NCBI GenBank assembly: GCA_002353285.1
Contig: DEJJ01000029.1
Span: 107,395-171,394, forward strand
DNA from: Porphyromonadaceae bacterium UBA2751
GTDB taxonomy: Bacteria; Bacteroidota; Bacteroidia; Bacteroidales; Muribaculaceae
DNA: 64,000 nucleotides
Reading direction: 5' to 3'
How positions within the stretch are numbered: position 1 is the first letter of the stretch; the number at the start of each line of letters is the position of its first letter. The notes below the pieces were generated by a model. The model did not search any database and had not been told where the DNA came from. It saw only the letters and a list, made by a program, of their open reading frames with translations. This document shows, in pieces, positions 51,890-60,618 of the stretch. The position numbers were made by a program, and so were the translations under genes.

Positions 51890-53971
51890 CTATTCCACCA
51901 TAGCAAGGAACTGATCCTCATTTATTATCTCAACACCCAGTTTCTGTGCTTTCTCAAGTTTTGCGGGGCCCATATTCTCGCCTGCAAGGATAAAACTTGT
52001 TGCCTTGCTGATGCTGCTCACGTTCTTGCCCCCGTTCTGCTCAATCATAGCTTTGTACTCTTCGCGCGAATGATGCTGGAACACGCCACTTATCACAATC
52101 TTCTTTCCCTCGAGTTTAGTGGTACGGTTGGCAAGTTCCTCTTCGCTTAGAGCCATCTGCAGCCCTGCCCATCGCAGCCTCTCCACAATGTCGCGATTGG
52201 TGTCGACTGCAAAGTATTCCACTATACTTTGAGCAATCTTAGGTCCTATCTCCGGGATAGCGGCAAGTTCCTCGGCACTCATTTCCATCAAGCTGTCGAT
52301 GTTGTGCACGTTGCGAGCAAGCACCTTAGCAGTAGTCTCGCCCACAAACTGAATAGACAACGCAAAAATCACTCTTTCAAATGGCACTTGACGCGACTGC
52401 TCCAAGCCTCGCATGATGCGTTGCGCACTCTTTACCTGAAATCGATCAAGGCCAACAAGCTTATCGACTGTAAGATCATATAAGTCGGCGATATTATTCA
52501 CCAGCCCGCTATCATGCAGCTGCACAGCCACTTCCTCGCCAATACCATCTATATTCATCGCATGACGACCCACGAAGTGCTCTATGCGGCCTGTAATCTG
52601 TGGCGGGCACCCCCATTTGTTGGGGCACACCCATGCCGCCTCGCCCTCGATGCGCTGCAATGGTGTGCCACACACAGGGCAATGGCTCACAAACTGCAAC
52701 GGCAGTGCTCCCGCCTCTCGCTGCTTGGTGTCGACACCCACAATTTTGGGAATAATCTCGCCACCTTTTTCCACCAGCACCATGTCGCCGTCGTGAATGT
52801 CTAGCTGACGTATTATGTCCTCATTGTGAAGCGACGCGCGCTTTACAATGGTGCCACTCAGCAACACAGGCTCAAGATTGGCCACGGGAGTGATAACGCC
52901 AGTGCGCCCCACCTCAAAGCTCACACTCTTGAGCTTAGTGCACTCACGCTCGGGGGCAAACTTATAAGCTATCGCCCATCGTGGCGACTTGGCTGTAGCC
53001 CCCAGATTGAGCCACTGCCTCAACGAGTTGAGCTTAAACACCAGCCCATCGGTTGCCACTGGCAACGACTTGCGCTCCTTGTCCCATCGTGCAATAAAAC
53101 TGCTCACGCTGTCAATCGACTCCAGCACCTCGGTGTGAGCCACCTTGAAGCCCCACTTGCGCAAAGCATCCATCGCTTGGGTGTGAGTAGAATAGGGAAG
53201 GTTATCACCAAGCAGGAAGTAGAAATAGGCATCGAGTCCACGTCGCGACACTTCGGCACTATTCTGCAACTTTAGTGTGCCCGCTGCCGCATTGCGAGGA
53301 TTAGCGAAGAGAGGTTCTTCGTTGTAGGCTCGTTCCTGGTTCAACCTCTCAAAACTTGCCCATGGTAGCAATATCTCGCCTCGCACCTCAAATCGAGGGG
53401 GGTACTCCATGCCATGGGGCAGTTGCAGCGGTATGCTACGAATAGTGATAACATTGGCCGTAACGTCGTCGCCCCGCACTCCATCACCACGTGTCACGGC
53501 ACGCTGCAGGCGGCCGTTCTCGTAGGTGAGCGATATGCTCGTGCCGTCATATTTCATCTCACCCACAATCTCCACAGGCTCTCCACCCAGGCCGTCCTTG
53601 GCACGACGCAGGAAATCCTGCACCTCGTCGATGCTATAACTGTTGCCAAGCGACATCATGGGTCGCTCATGCACTACCTGCTCAAAGCCTTGACTCAAGT
53701 CGCTACCCACGCGTTGGGAGGGCGACAGTGGGTCGGCCATCTCAGGATGCTTTGCCTCAAGGTCTTGGAGTTCACGCATCAGGTGGTCAAACTCCTGATC
53801 ACTGATGGTGGGCTGATTTAGCACATAGTAGTTGTGGTTATGACGGTTGAGCGTCTCGCGCAACTCCATGATGCGAGCCTCGTCACCACTGGGTTGCTTG
53901 GGTTGTCCCTCTTGCTCGTTACCAGTGTTACCTGTCTCAAAATCGTCGAATAAACTAGGCTGAATGTTCAT
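51890..53971 (-). CDS. ligA: NAD-dependent DNA ligase LigA
   Basis: 693 residues. LigA seals nicks using NAD+. The adenylated lysine is Lys140 in GEMKYDGTS. The NAD-binding Ia domain (HNHNYYVLNQPTISDQEFD) lies near the N-terminus. The zinc finger has four Cys (CPVCGTPL and VCPNKWGCPP). HhH repeats and a C-terminal BRCT domain (LEGKKIVISGVFQHHSREEYK) follow. Residues 1-30 are an extension beyond the usual start that contains QPSLF at 4-8, which resembles a beta-clamp-binding motif. The gene is complete. Confidence 0.97.
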   Translation of the reverse strand: MNIQPSLFDDFETGNTGNEQEGQPKQPSGDEARIMELRETLNRHNHNYYVLNQPTISDQEFDHLMRELQDLEAKHPEMADPLSPSQRVGSDLSQGFEQVVHERPMMSLGNSYSIDEVQDFLRRAKDGLGGEPVEIVGEMKYDGTSISLTYENGRLQRAVTRGDGVRGDDVTANVITIRSIPLQLPHGMEYPPRFEVRGEILLPWASFERLNQERAYNEEPLFANPRNAAAGTLKLQNSAEVSRRGLDAYFYFLLGDNLPYSTHTQAMDALRKWGFKVAHTEVLESIDSVSSFIARWDKERKSLPVATDGLVFKLNSLRQWLNLGATAKSPRWAIAYKFAPERECTKLKSVSFEVGRTGVITPVANLEPVLLSGTIVKRASLHNEDIIRQLDIHDGDMVLVEKGGEIIPKIVGVDTKQREAGALPLQFVSHCPVCGTPLQRIEGEAAWVCPNKWGCPPQITGRIEHFVGRHAMNIDGIGEEVAVQLHDSGLVNNIADLYDLTVDKLVGLDRFQVKSAQRIMRGLEQSRQVPFERVIFALSIQFVGETTAKVLARNVHNIDSLMEMSAEELAAIPEIGPKIAQSIVEYFAVDTNRDIVERLRWAGLQMALSEEELANRTTKLEGKKIVISGVFQHHSREEYKAMIEQNGGKNVSSISKATSFILAGENMGPAKLEKAQKLGVEIINEDQFLAMVE

Positions 53972-53981
53972 TATAAAGATG

Positions 53982-55115
53982 TTAATACGTTGCCATCACT
54001 TGCTTAATGAGCGCTACATTAAAGCGCTCGATGTCGCTTAGTACCACTCGCTTGCCGCTCTTCTTGTACCATGGCTGCTGGTCGAAGTAACGCTGATTGT
54101 GGGCACTCTTGAATGTGTCGCCATGGCGAGCATAAATCTCGGCGCGCATGAGCTCAAGCACGTCCTTTGGAAAGAGCTTTAGCAGCTCATGCGTGAGCGG
54201 TATCACCGACGCAAAAGCCCACTTCCCATCAACTCCCTGCCAGGGGCACTGCACCTTAGTGAGCACGTTGTTGCCTTGAGCAAGACGCGGCCTGTGGTCG
54301 ACGAATCGCTGGTCTTCGGTCACAACGGCATCAAGGCCAGCCTGTGTAAACTTCACTTGCCACACCATGGGGCCCATCAGAGCTCCAGCGCCACCGCCGC
54401 CTGGCATCTTACCATACTTGGGGCTACTGGGATCGCCATGGCTCACGCGGCCTTCACCGTAGAGGATATCGATAAGAGGTTTGTTGGGGTAGATATAGAA
54501 TTGATACACTCCAGGGTCACAGTTAAATTCATCACCATCGTAGAAGGCTCGCCGCTCGCCGAACACCGCATTCTCACCATTCACGAGCTTGTAGTTACCT
54601 GCCAGGATGTAGTGTACAAATATGGTCCACAGCCCATTATTCGAGGCATCAACATCGATGTGATAATAAGCCCTCGCAGGTGCTCCTTTAGCGTCTCGAT
54701 ACACCAGCATTGTGTACTGGCCCAGTTTCTCGACGGTGACCGTGAGCGACTGTGCGCCTTTCACTTTTACCTTGTTGCCCACAACCACCATCTCATGAGG
54801 CTCAACCATGGCAGCCGTGGGCTCCATGAAGCGATTAAAGCCTGCCTCTATCACGCGAGAGTCGGGGTCGTAGAATGTAGAGAAAATGAACCGTCCATCG
54901 GTCCAAAACTGCTCAGTGTCGCTAAGCAACATCTGTTTAGCATCAAGCACTCTGAGCTTATCATTGCGGTGCTTCACATCGTCAACTACACCTTTGTGAA
55001 AAGCCTCAGTAATTTTTTCGTGAGAACTCATGAAGATTTCCCCATTATTTCGGTTTGCATTAGCACTCACGGTAATCATCGATAATAACATTATCACTAA
55101 CAATTTCGCATTCAT
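53982..55115 (-). CDS. Secreted protein with C-terminal YARHG domain
   Basis: 377 residues with a signal peptide (1-20, ending NANA). The body (about 30-300) is not recognised; it includes GGGGAGALMGPMVWQVKFT and a GVYQFYIYPNKPLIDILYG stretch. Residues about 325-362 match the YARHG domain: LELMRAEIYARHGDTF, then YFDQQPWYKKSG. YARHG domains occur in extracellular or periplasmic bacterial proteins and are thought to bind or process peptidoglycan or peptides, but the activity is unproven. It starts 10 bp upstream of ligA on the same strand. Location is envelope. Confidence 0.75.
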   Translation of the reverse strand: MNAKLLVIMLLSMITVSANANRNNGEIFMSSHEKITEAFHKGVVDDVKHRNDKLRVLDAKQMLLSDTEQFWTDGRFIFSTFYDPDSRVIEAGFNRFMEPTAAMVEPHEMVVVGNKVKVKGAQSLTVTVEKLGQYTMLVYRDAKGAPARAYYHIDVDASNNGLWTIFVHYILAGNYKLVNGENAVFGERRAFYDGDEFNCDPGVYQFYIYPNKPLIDILYGEGRVSHGDPSSPKYGKMPGGGGAGALMGPMVWQVKFTQAGLDAVVTEDQRFVDHRPRLAQGNNVLTKVQCPWQGVDGKWAFASVIPLTHELLKLFPKDVLELMRAEIYARHGDTFKSAHNQRYFDQQPWYKKSGKRVVLSDIERFNVALIKQVMATY

Positions 55116-55360
55116 AATTCAAATTATGTGTTTTTTTGCAAATATAACGATTTTCAATCAATCACCACCCTTTGCACACACTTTTTTTACATCGCATTGC
55201 ATCCTCTCTCCAAAATATCCAAAATCTCCACCCACAACCTACATCGCTTAAAAATGCGGTTGCGCGAGACAAGGACTTGAGCGTTGTTCAAAGTTTTGTG
55301 AGCGCGTGAGCATTTTATCTAATCTTGGGCAAAAAAGCGAGGTGTTTTTAAAAAAAGTAT

Positions 55361-55368
55361 TACCTTTG
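55361..55368 (+). promoter_or_regulatory. -7 promoter element of the first endonuclease gene
   Basis: TACCTTTG, exact match, 42 bp upstream of the ATG at 55411. The -33 region is weak. Confidence 0.6.
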
Positions 55369-55410
55369 TATCGCAAGCGTTAAGTCACTTATCATATTCT
55401 ATCATATAAA

Positions 55411-56286
55411 ATGAAAATTAAAAACAACATTAAGCGATGGATGCAATGGGTTGCGTGGGCTGGCCTTGTTGTGCTGCTGGGAGTGCTTTATGGCTATCAA
55501 AAGAATGACGACAGCAACACACAGGGCGACGACAACGAGCAATCGCTTGTGAAGTTCCCTACGGGCGATGGCAACGACGGCTACAAGGGCATTGAGGATT
55601 TCAATCTTGAGTCGGTACTCTTCCCCAAAGGTGTGAGCGACAGGGTGATAAAATACAAGGGTTACACAGCGCATTTCAACAAACAGCTACACATTCCCAA
55701 CTGTGTCTCCTACGAGATAACAGCTGCCGAGGCCCGTGGCAAACGTGAGCGTGATGGAAACTTCGAGCGCGACAAGAGTGTGACTGGATGCCCCAACTGG
55801 TGGGATTACCGCGACTCGGGCTACGACCGTGGTCACATGGCCCCAGCTGGCGACATGAAATGGGATGAGCAAGCAATGAACGAAACATTCTTTCTCACCA
55901 ATGTGTGCCCGCAGGATCCTGAGCTAAATGCTGGCATGTGGAACGACATCGAGATGAAGGTGCGAGAGTGGGCACGGCGCGACAAGTCGCTCATCGTTAT
56001 CACTGGGCCCATCATGGGCAAGAGCCATGACACCATAGGCCAGGACATGGACATCGCTGTGCCTGAGGCCTTCTTCAAGGTTATTCTCTCTCCTTCATCC
56101 AAACCCATGAAGGCAATAGCTTTCATCTGCCCCAACCAGTCGTGCGGAGGATCTCTCAAGAGTTATGCTGTGAGTGTGGACGAGGTGGAAAGGCGCACTG
56201 GAATGAACTTCTTCAACGCTTTGCCCGATGATGTCGAGAATGGCATTGAGGCAACCTGCAACCTCAATCAATGGCTCAACCGTTAG
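55411..56286 (+). CDS. Membrane-anchored DNA/RNA non-specific endonuclease (first of two)
   Basis: 291 residues. One N-terminal membrane segment (about 13-29) may serve as an uncleaved anchor. The beta-beta-alpha-Me endonuclease core carries the RGH motif: YDRGHMAPAGDM with general base His142, and the metal-binding Asn173 in PELNAGMWNDIE. The family (PF01223, Serratia-nuclease-like) cuts DNA and RNA without sequence preference. No immunity gene is nearby, so a periplasmic or surface nucleic-acid scavenging role is more likely than an intracellular toxin. Paralogue of the next gene. Confidence 0.92.
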   Translation: MKIKNNIKRWMQWVAWAGLVVLLGVLYGYQKNDDSNTQGDDNEQSLVKFPTGDGNDGYKGIEDFNLESVLFPKGVSDRVIKYKGYTAHFNKQLHIPNCVSYEITAAEARGKRERDGNFERDKSVTGCPNWWDYRDSGYDRGHMAPAGDMKWDEQAMNETFFLTNVCPQDPELNAGMWNDIEMKVREWARRDKSLIVITGPIMGKSHDTIGQDMDIAVPEAFFKVILSPSSKPMKAIAFICPNQSCGGSLKSYAVSVDEVERRTGMNFFNALPDDVENGIEATCNLNQWLNR

Positions 56287-56344
56287 ATTTTTGGCATCAT
56301 TTTTGCTATTCTCTCTCGTGATATTAACTTAATAATGGTAACAA

Positions 56345-57268
56345 ATGATGAAGAGATTAGGTAAATTTGGTGTGATTTGCATTGCCACTATCATTGCTGT
56401 GCTAGTTGTATCGGTGGGCGTTGATGCCAAGAAAAAGAAAAAGCGCAACAAGAATCAGTATCAGCTTGAGCAGTTAATCAACCAGGCCACGCACTGGCGT
56501 GGGCACTCAGAGCCACACAATAAGTTCAAGTCATCGAGCTGCAACAGCAGCCCACAATCGGCACAAGCCGTAAGTTCTTCGCTTACTGCTGTGCGCATTA
56601 ATGGTCGCTACTCTAACGCCACTAAGCAATATGCCGCCATGACGGTCAATTTCAACACTGCCTACCGTGTGCCCAACTGTGTGAGCTACGTCCTGACCAG
56701 CAACATGATCGACATCACTAATGGCCCCAATGCTGAGCACAGGCGCAACTATAAGTTCTATACCGACCCGTCGGTGGCAGGATGTCCCGAGTGGTATGAG
56801 TACCGTGGCAGCGGCTACGACCGCGGACACATGGCGCCAGCCAATGACATGCGATGGAGCCGCCAATCGATGCAAGACTGCTTCCTGATGACCAACATCT
56901 GTCCGCAGGACCATGACCTGAACGGCGGCAGCTGGAACAAGCTTGAGCTCAAGGTACATGACTGGGCCAAGCGATATGGCAAGATAATAGTGGCTACAGG
57001 ACCAATATTCAATGGCAGTTCGGTGCGCATTGGCAAGAACAACGACATCGTGGTGCCCGCAGGTTTCTTCAAGGTTGTGCTCGACCCAAGCCGCAACTGC
57101 GCCATTGGTTTCGTCTATGATAACCATGAGGGCGGTGGTGGTGTGTCACGCCACGCATGCTCGGTGCGCGATGTGGAGCGTGTGACTGGTCATGACTTCT
57201 TCAGTGCCCTCCCCGACAATGTAGAGCGGCAAGTGGAGTCTTCCTTCAATTATCAACAATGGAACTAA
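56345..57268 (+). CDS. Secreted DNA/RNA non-specific endonuclease (second of two)
   Basis: 307 residues. Signal peptide or anchor 1-28, followed by a very basic stretch (KKKKKRNKNQ). The endonuclease core is complete: YDRGHMAPANDM with base His162, and Asn193 in HDLNGGSWNKLE. Overall it is similar to the previous protein but differs in the N-terminal region and inserts. Probably co-transcribed with it (58 bp apart) and followed 25 bp later by mnmE. Tandem duplication with divergence is the simplest history. Confidence 0.93.
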   Translation: MMKRLGKFGVICIATIIAVLVVSVGVDAKKKKKRNKNQYQLEQLINQATHWRGHSEPHNKFKSSSCNSSPQSAQAVSSSLTAVRINGRYSNATKQYAAMTVNFNTAYRVPNCVSYVLTSNMIDITNGPNAEHRRNYKFYTDPSVAGCPEWYEYRGSGYDRGHMAPANDMRWSRQSMQDCFLMTNICPQDHDLNGGSWNKLELKVHDWAKRYGKIIVATGPIFNGSSVRIGKNNDIVVPAGFFKVVLDPSRNCAIGFVYDNHEGGGGVSRHACSVRDVERVTGHDFFSALPDNVERQVESSFNYQQWN

Positions 57269-57293
57269 AACTCTGATAATAACTTATAACTCT

Positions 57294-58670
57294 ATGGACA
57301 CAATTTGCGCGGTTTCCACTCCACATGGCATGGGAGGAATAGCAGTGATAAGGGTTAGCGGCGACAATGCTCTACACCTTGTGCAGCAACGATGGCAAGG
57401 AAAACCCTTGGTCGAGATGGCAAGCCACACCGCTCACTTGGGCAACATCCTCGACACTCATGGCAACATTCTTGACCAGGTGGTGCTCACCGTGTTTCGG
57501 GCACCAGGCACATTCACTGGTGAGGATGTGGTGGAGCTCTCATGCCACGGTTCAATGTGGATTCAGCAACAAGTGGTGGCAACACTCATCGACGCTGGCT
57601 GCCGTGCCGCCACTGCTGGCGAGTTCACACAGCGAGCTTTTGCCAACGGCAAAATAGACCTTTCACAAGCCGAGGCTATTGCCGACGTTATCGCATCACA
57701 GTCGCAAGCATCGCACCATGTGGCAATGAACCAGATGCGCGGGGCCTTTAGCCGCCAGCTCAATGCCTTGCGTTCACAGCTGCTGCAGTTTGTGTCGCTT
57801 ATCGAGCTGGAGCTCGACTTTAGTGAGGAAGATGTGGCCTTTGCCGACCGATCACGCCTTACCGCACTGGCCACCGACATTAAGCGCGTGATTCATTCGC
57901 TTGCCAGCTCCTATCATGATGGAAACGCCATCAAAAACGGGCTGCCCGTGGCCATCGTAGGACCCACCAACGCTGGCAAATCGACTTTGCTAAACACCCT
58001 GTTGGGCGACGAGCGCGCGCTCGTGAGCGACATCAAGGGCACTACACGCGATGTGATCGAGGACACCGTCGTGCTACAAGGCACCCTGCTGCGATTCATC
58101 GACACAGCAGGCATACGCGAGTCGACCGACGTTATTGAAACAATGGGTATTGAACGCTCTTTCAAGAAGATGGACGAGGCTCGCATCGTGCTGTGGATGA
58201 TCGATACCACAGCACCTATTAATGAGCTCAGGAACTTTCATACCCAACTCACAATGCATTGCCACGACAAGGCTGTGATTGCCGTTATCAACAAGATTGA
58301 CGCAGCCTCATCACAGAAAGTTACCAATGAACTAAAAGCTCTTCAATTTAACGGTAAAGCCATTGAAATCTCAGCACGCGATGGCAAGGGAGTGGAACAG
58401 CTCAAGCAACTCATCATCGAGCAGGCATCACTGCCACAGGTGGGCGATGATAATGCTGTCATCGTCACCAACTCACGTCACTACCATGCATTGGTGCGTG
58501 CAGGCGAGGCCATCGACCGCACCCTTAGTGGACTCAACACCGGCCTGAGCGGTGACCTAATCAGCCAGGACATTCGCGAGTGCATGCATTACTTGGGAGA
58601 GATTACAGGCGAAATCTCAACCGATGACATCCTTGGTGAAATTTTCGCCCACTTCTGCATCGGCAAGTAA
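57294..58670 (+). CDS. mnmE: tRNA uridine-5-carboxymethylaminomethyl modification GTPase MnmE
   Basis: 458 residues. MnmE, with MnmG, installs the 5-carboxymethylaminomethyl group on wobble uridine. Formyl-THF-binding N-domain (MDTICAVSTPHGMGGIAVIRVSG in two parts), helical domain, and a Ras-like GTPase with G1 GPTNAGKST, G2 TTRDV, G3 DTAGIRE and G4 NKID. The C-terminal CIGK contains the catalytic Cys. mnmG is not in the window. Confidence 0.97.
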   Translation: MDTICAVSTPHGMGGIAVIRVSGDNALHLVQQRWQGKPLVEMASHTAHLGNILDTHGNILDQVVLTVFRAPGTFTGEDVVELSCHGSMWIQQQVVATLIDAGCRAATAGEFTQRAFANGKIDLSQAEAIADVIASQSQASHHVAMNQMRGAFSRQLNALRSQLLQFVSLIELELDFSEEDVAFADRSRLTALATDIKRVIHSLASSYHDGNAIKNGLPVAIVGPTNAGKSTLLNTLLGDERALVSDIKGTTRDVIEDTVVLQGTLLRFIDTAGIRESTDVIETMGIERSFKKMDEARIVLWMIDTTAPINELRNFHTQLTMHCHDKAVIAVINKIDAASSQKVTNELKALQFNGKAIEISARDGKGVEQLKQLIIEQASLPQVGDDNAVIVTNSRHYHALVRAGEAIDRTLSGLNTGLSGDLISQDIRECMHYLGEITGEISTDDILGEIFAHFCIGK

Positions 58671-58686
58671 CCCTAACAAATTAGGA

Positions 58687-58735
58687 CCTTGCAATAACAT
58701 TCAAGTTTCTTTGTTGCTCGAACGTTTTTGCAAGG
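58687..58735. terminator. Weak inverted repeat between mnmE and the convergent gene
   Basis: CCTTGCAA (58687-58694) is complementary to TTGCAAGG (58728-58735) over a 33-nt loop, in the 82-bp gap between converging genes. No clear T run. Tentative. Confidence 0.3.
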
Positions 58736-58752
58736 AACGTAATAAAAACCAA

Positions 58753-59100
58753 TTAACGTGTGGGACTGAGTGGCAATGCTGCCCTTCCCGCATCGGTCAT
58801 TAGGCCTCGGTTCTCAAGGTCGAGGCAACGCTGGCGGTTGAGCTCAGTCCAGTGACTCCGCTTGCGACGTGGCGAGAGCCGCTGCACCAAGCGGCCATCG
58901 GGCAACTTCTTGCAGGTGGAATCGATCCAGCCAAAGCACAGTGCTTCCTCCACAATGTCGAGATAGAGCAACGCATCCCACATGGGCTCCTTCTTGCGAT
59001 AGCTCACCACCCAGCACTCACGTGTGGTGGCATGATGCTCAATGAGCCACTCACGCAACTCACTCCGCTTCTTGAAACTCAACAGATTAGTCACCTCCAT
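58753..59100 (-). CDS. YdeI/OmpD-associated-family protein, C-terminally truncated
   Basis: 115 residues. The N-terminal half of the YdeI family is clear: ELREWLIEHHATTRECWV, then ALCFGWIDSTCKKLPDG, then SHWTELNRQRCLDLENRGLM. Full-length members run to about 190 residues with a second conserved part (the region after MT.AG.AAL). Here the frame ends soon after that point and no matching sequence appears in any frame downstream. YdeI-type proteins are linked to antimicrobial-peptide tolerance, but this form is likely shortened or decaying. It overlaps the MmcQ gene by 14 bp. Confidence 0.75.
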   Translation of the reverse strand: MEVTNLLSFKKRSELREWLIEHHATTRECWVVSYRKKEPMWDALLYLDIVEEALCFGWIDSTCKKLPDGRLVQRLSPRRKRSHWTELNRQRCLDLENRGLMTDAGRAALPLSPTR

Positions 59101-59449
59101 GTGGCAACTTGCGTTTTTTCTTTTTTACCAGTTGATAGGAGTTGCGCACAAGTTCACGAAGCTTATCATCATCAACATCGCTGTTGAGCTCCACGCTAAT
59201 CCAGTAACGCTTGTCGCCATTATAAGGCTCACCAATAGCCTGATATCGCTCCTTGAGTTCAACCATCATCATCGGGTCGCACTTGAGGGTAACAGCCCTG
59301 AAATCGTCGATGTTGAAGTAGCAGAACATGTGCCCTGCCACATAAAACACCAGTATCGTGAACCTGCCCTTTGAGAACTTTTCGAAGGGAGTGGCCTCGG
59401 TCACATCAGGCAGCGACAGGCAGTAGTCACGCAGTTCCTCAATATTCAC
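59087..59449 (-). CDS. MmcQ/YjbR-family protein
   Basis: 120 residues, the usual size. MmcQ/YjbR domain hallmarks: LRDYCLSLPDVTEATPFEKFSKG, FYVAGHMFCYFNID and YWISVELNSDVDDDKLREL. The fold resembles DNA-binding CyaY-like domains, but its function is not known. ATGA overlap with the upstream acetyltransferase gene and a 14-bp overlap with the downstream gene indicate a tight operon. Confidence 0.9.
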   Translation of the reverse strand: MNIEELRDYCLSLPDVTEATPFEKFSKGRFTILVFYVAGHMFCYFNIDDFRAVTLKCDPMMMVELKERYQAIGEPYNGDKRYWISVELNSDVDDDKLRELVRNSYQLVKKKKRKLPHGGD

Positions 59450-60015
59450 ACCTCAATCTTCTTTATCAGCTTGGCTGGCACACCGCCCACTATTGTGTTA
59501 GGTTCCACATCATGGGTGACCACAGCTCCGGCAGCTACCACTGCCCCATCGCCTATGGTCACGCCAGCAAGCACCGTGGCATTAGCACCTATCCACACGT
59601 TTTTGCCAATGTGGATTGGAGCATGAGTCATGCCGCCTCGGCGCTCAGGGTCAAGATAGTGATTGAGAGTGGCAAGCACCACGTTGTGACCAATGAGTGC
59701 ACCATCATCGATGGTGATGCCGCCCTGGTCCTGGAACTTACAGCCCATGTTGATAAACACGCGCTCGCCCAGTACTGTGTTCTTGCCACAGTCGGTGTGA
59801 AAGGGCGGGAACATACCCACACTCCGTGGCACCTTGCGACCAAAGAGCTCCTCAAGCAAGTCATGCAGCTCATCGGGAGTGTGATAACGGCCATTAATCT
59901 CGGCTGTGATGCGAAGTGCCTCCTGTGACAACTTGTGAAACATCACATGCACTGTCGAGCCGCCGTCGATGGGCTCGCCAGTGCTCATATAATCCCTAAA
60001 TTCCTGAATTGTCAT
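59446..60015 (-). CDS. Sugar O-acetyltransferase (maltose/galactoside type)
   Basis: 189 residues, matching the Maa/LacA family. N-terminal helical cap (PDELHDLLEELFG), then a left-handed beta-helix of hexapeptide repeats (ITIDDGALIGHNVVLATLNH, IGKNVWIGANATVLAGVTIG, VVAAGAVV). The catalytic His is in ATLNH. The enzyme transfers acetyl from acetyl-CoA to sugars. Its stop overlaps the start of the MmcQ gene by 4 bp. Confidence 0.93.
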   Translation of the reverse strand: MTIQEFRDYMSTGEPIDGGSTVHVMFHKLSQEALRITAEINGRYHTPDELHDLLEELFGRKVPRSVGMFPPFHTDCGKNTVLGERVFINMGCKFQDQGGITIDDGALIGHNVVLATLNHYLDPERRGGMTHAPIHIGKNVWIGANATVLAGVTIGDGAVVAAGAVVTHDVEPNTIVGGVPAKLIKKIEV

Positions 60016-60035
60016 CGCTGGTTTAGCTTACAACT

Positions 60036-60551
60036 TTAGAACTTGGCAACCAGGTCGGCAATCTTTTGGCGTGTTTCATCGGTCTTCTGTTCATCGTTCT
60101 TGGCAGTGACGATGCCACAGTCCTCAACACCCCAGTAATTGCAAATGTCGTGATACTCAGCCATAGCACCTGTGTAGACACCAGGAGAATAGCTTGACAT
60201 GAGCAGCGCCATCTTTTGAACCTTAGCAGGCTTGTTAACGCAGTACATGCGCTGGATAGGAGCTTGGAGCTGGGCAGCCAGTGTGAAGTAGTAGATGGGA
60301 GCTGCGAGCACCAGCGCATCGGCCTCGGCCATGAGTGGATAGAGCTCCTGCATGTCATCCTTCTGTATGCATGCTCCATTCCCCTTGCCATGACAGTATT
60401 CACACGCCAGGCAGCCAGCAATCTTCTTGCGAGCCACGTTCACCAACGTCACATCATGACCTGCTGCCTCGGCAGCCTTCTTGCACTGCTCTGCCATCCA
60501 AGCTGTGCTACCATTAGCACGTGGAGAGCCTTGTAAAATAAGTACCTTCAT
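60036..60551 (-). CDS. Iron-sulfur flavoprotein-type NAD(P)H-dependent FMN reductase
   Basis: 171 residues, flavodoxin-like fold. FMN phosphate loop GSPRANGSTAWM at 9-20. Cys47, Cys50, Cys53 and Cys61 form CX2CX2CX7C (GCLACEYC, then ACIQKDDM), the compact cysteine motif of iron-sulfur flavoproteins that holds a [4Fe-4S] cluster. The YYFTLAAQLQAPIQR block follows. Electron transfer is likely; the partner is not visible. First gene of the four-gene operon (20 bp to the acetyltransferase). Confidence 0.88.
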   Translation of the reverse strand: MKVLILQGSPRANGSTAWMAEQCKKAAEAAGHDVTLVNVARKKIAGCLACEYCHGKGNGACIQKDDMQELYPLMAEADALVLAAPIYYFTLAAQLQAPIQRMYCVNKPAKVQKMALLMSSYSPGVYTGAMAEYHDICNYWGVEDCGIVTAKNDEQKTDETRQKIADLVAKF

Positions 60552-60555
60552 CGAT

Positions 60556-60583
60556 AGTTAAGTAAATTAGTTAATAGTTAATG
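60556..60583. repeat. AGTTAA-type degenerate array
   Basis: AGTTAAGTAAATTAGTTAATAG followed by TTAATG: AGTTAA recurs three times within 28 bp just upstream of the flavoprotein gene, in the gap to plsC. Confidence 0.5.
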
Positions 60584-60618
60584 ATAAAATTGGTTGGAAA
60601 AACACCCTAAGCTCAATA

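Noticed and set aside
55411..57268. Nuclease pair as a toxin-immunity or colicin-like system
   Set aside because: Both have N-terminal export or anchor signals, no toxin delivery domains, and there is no small immunity gene next to them.
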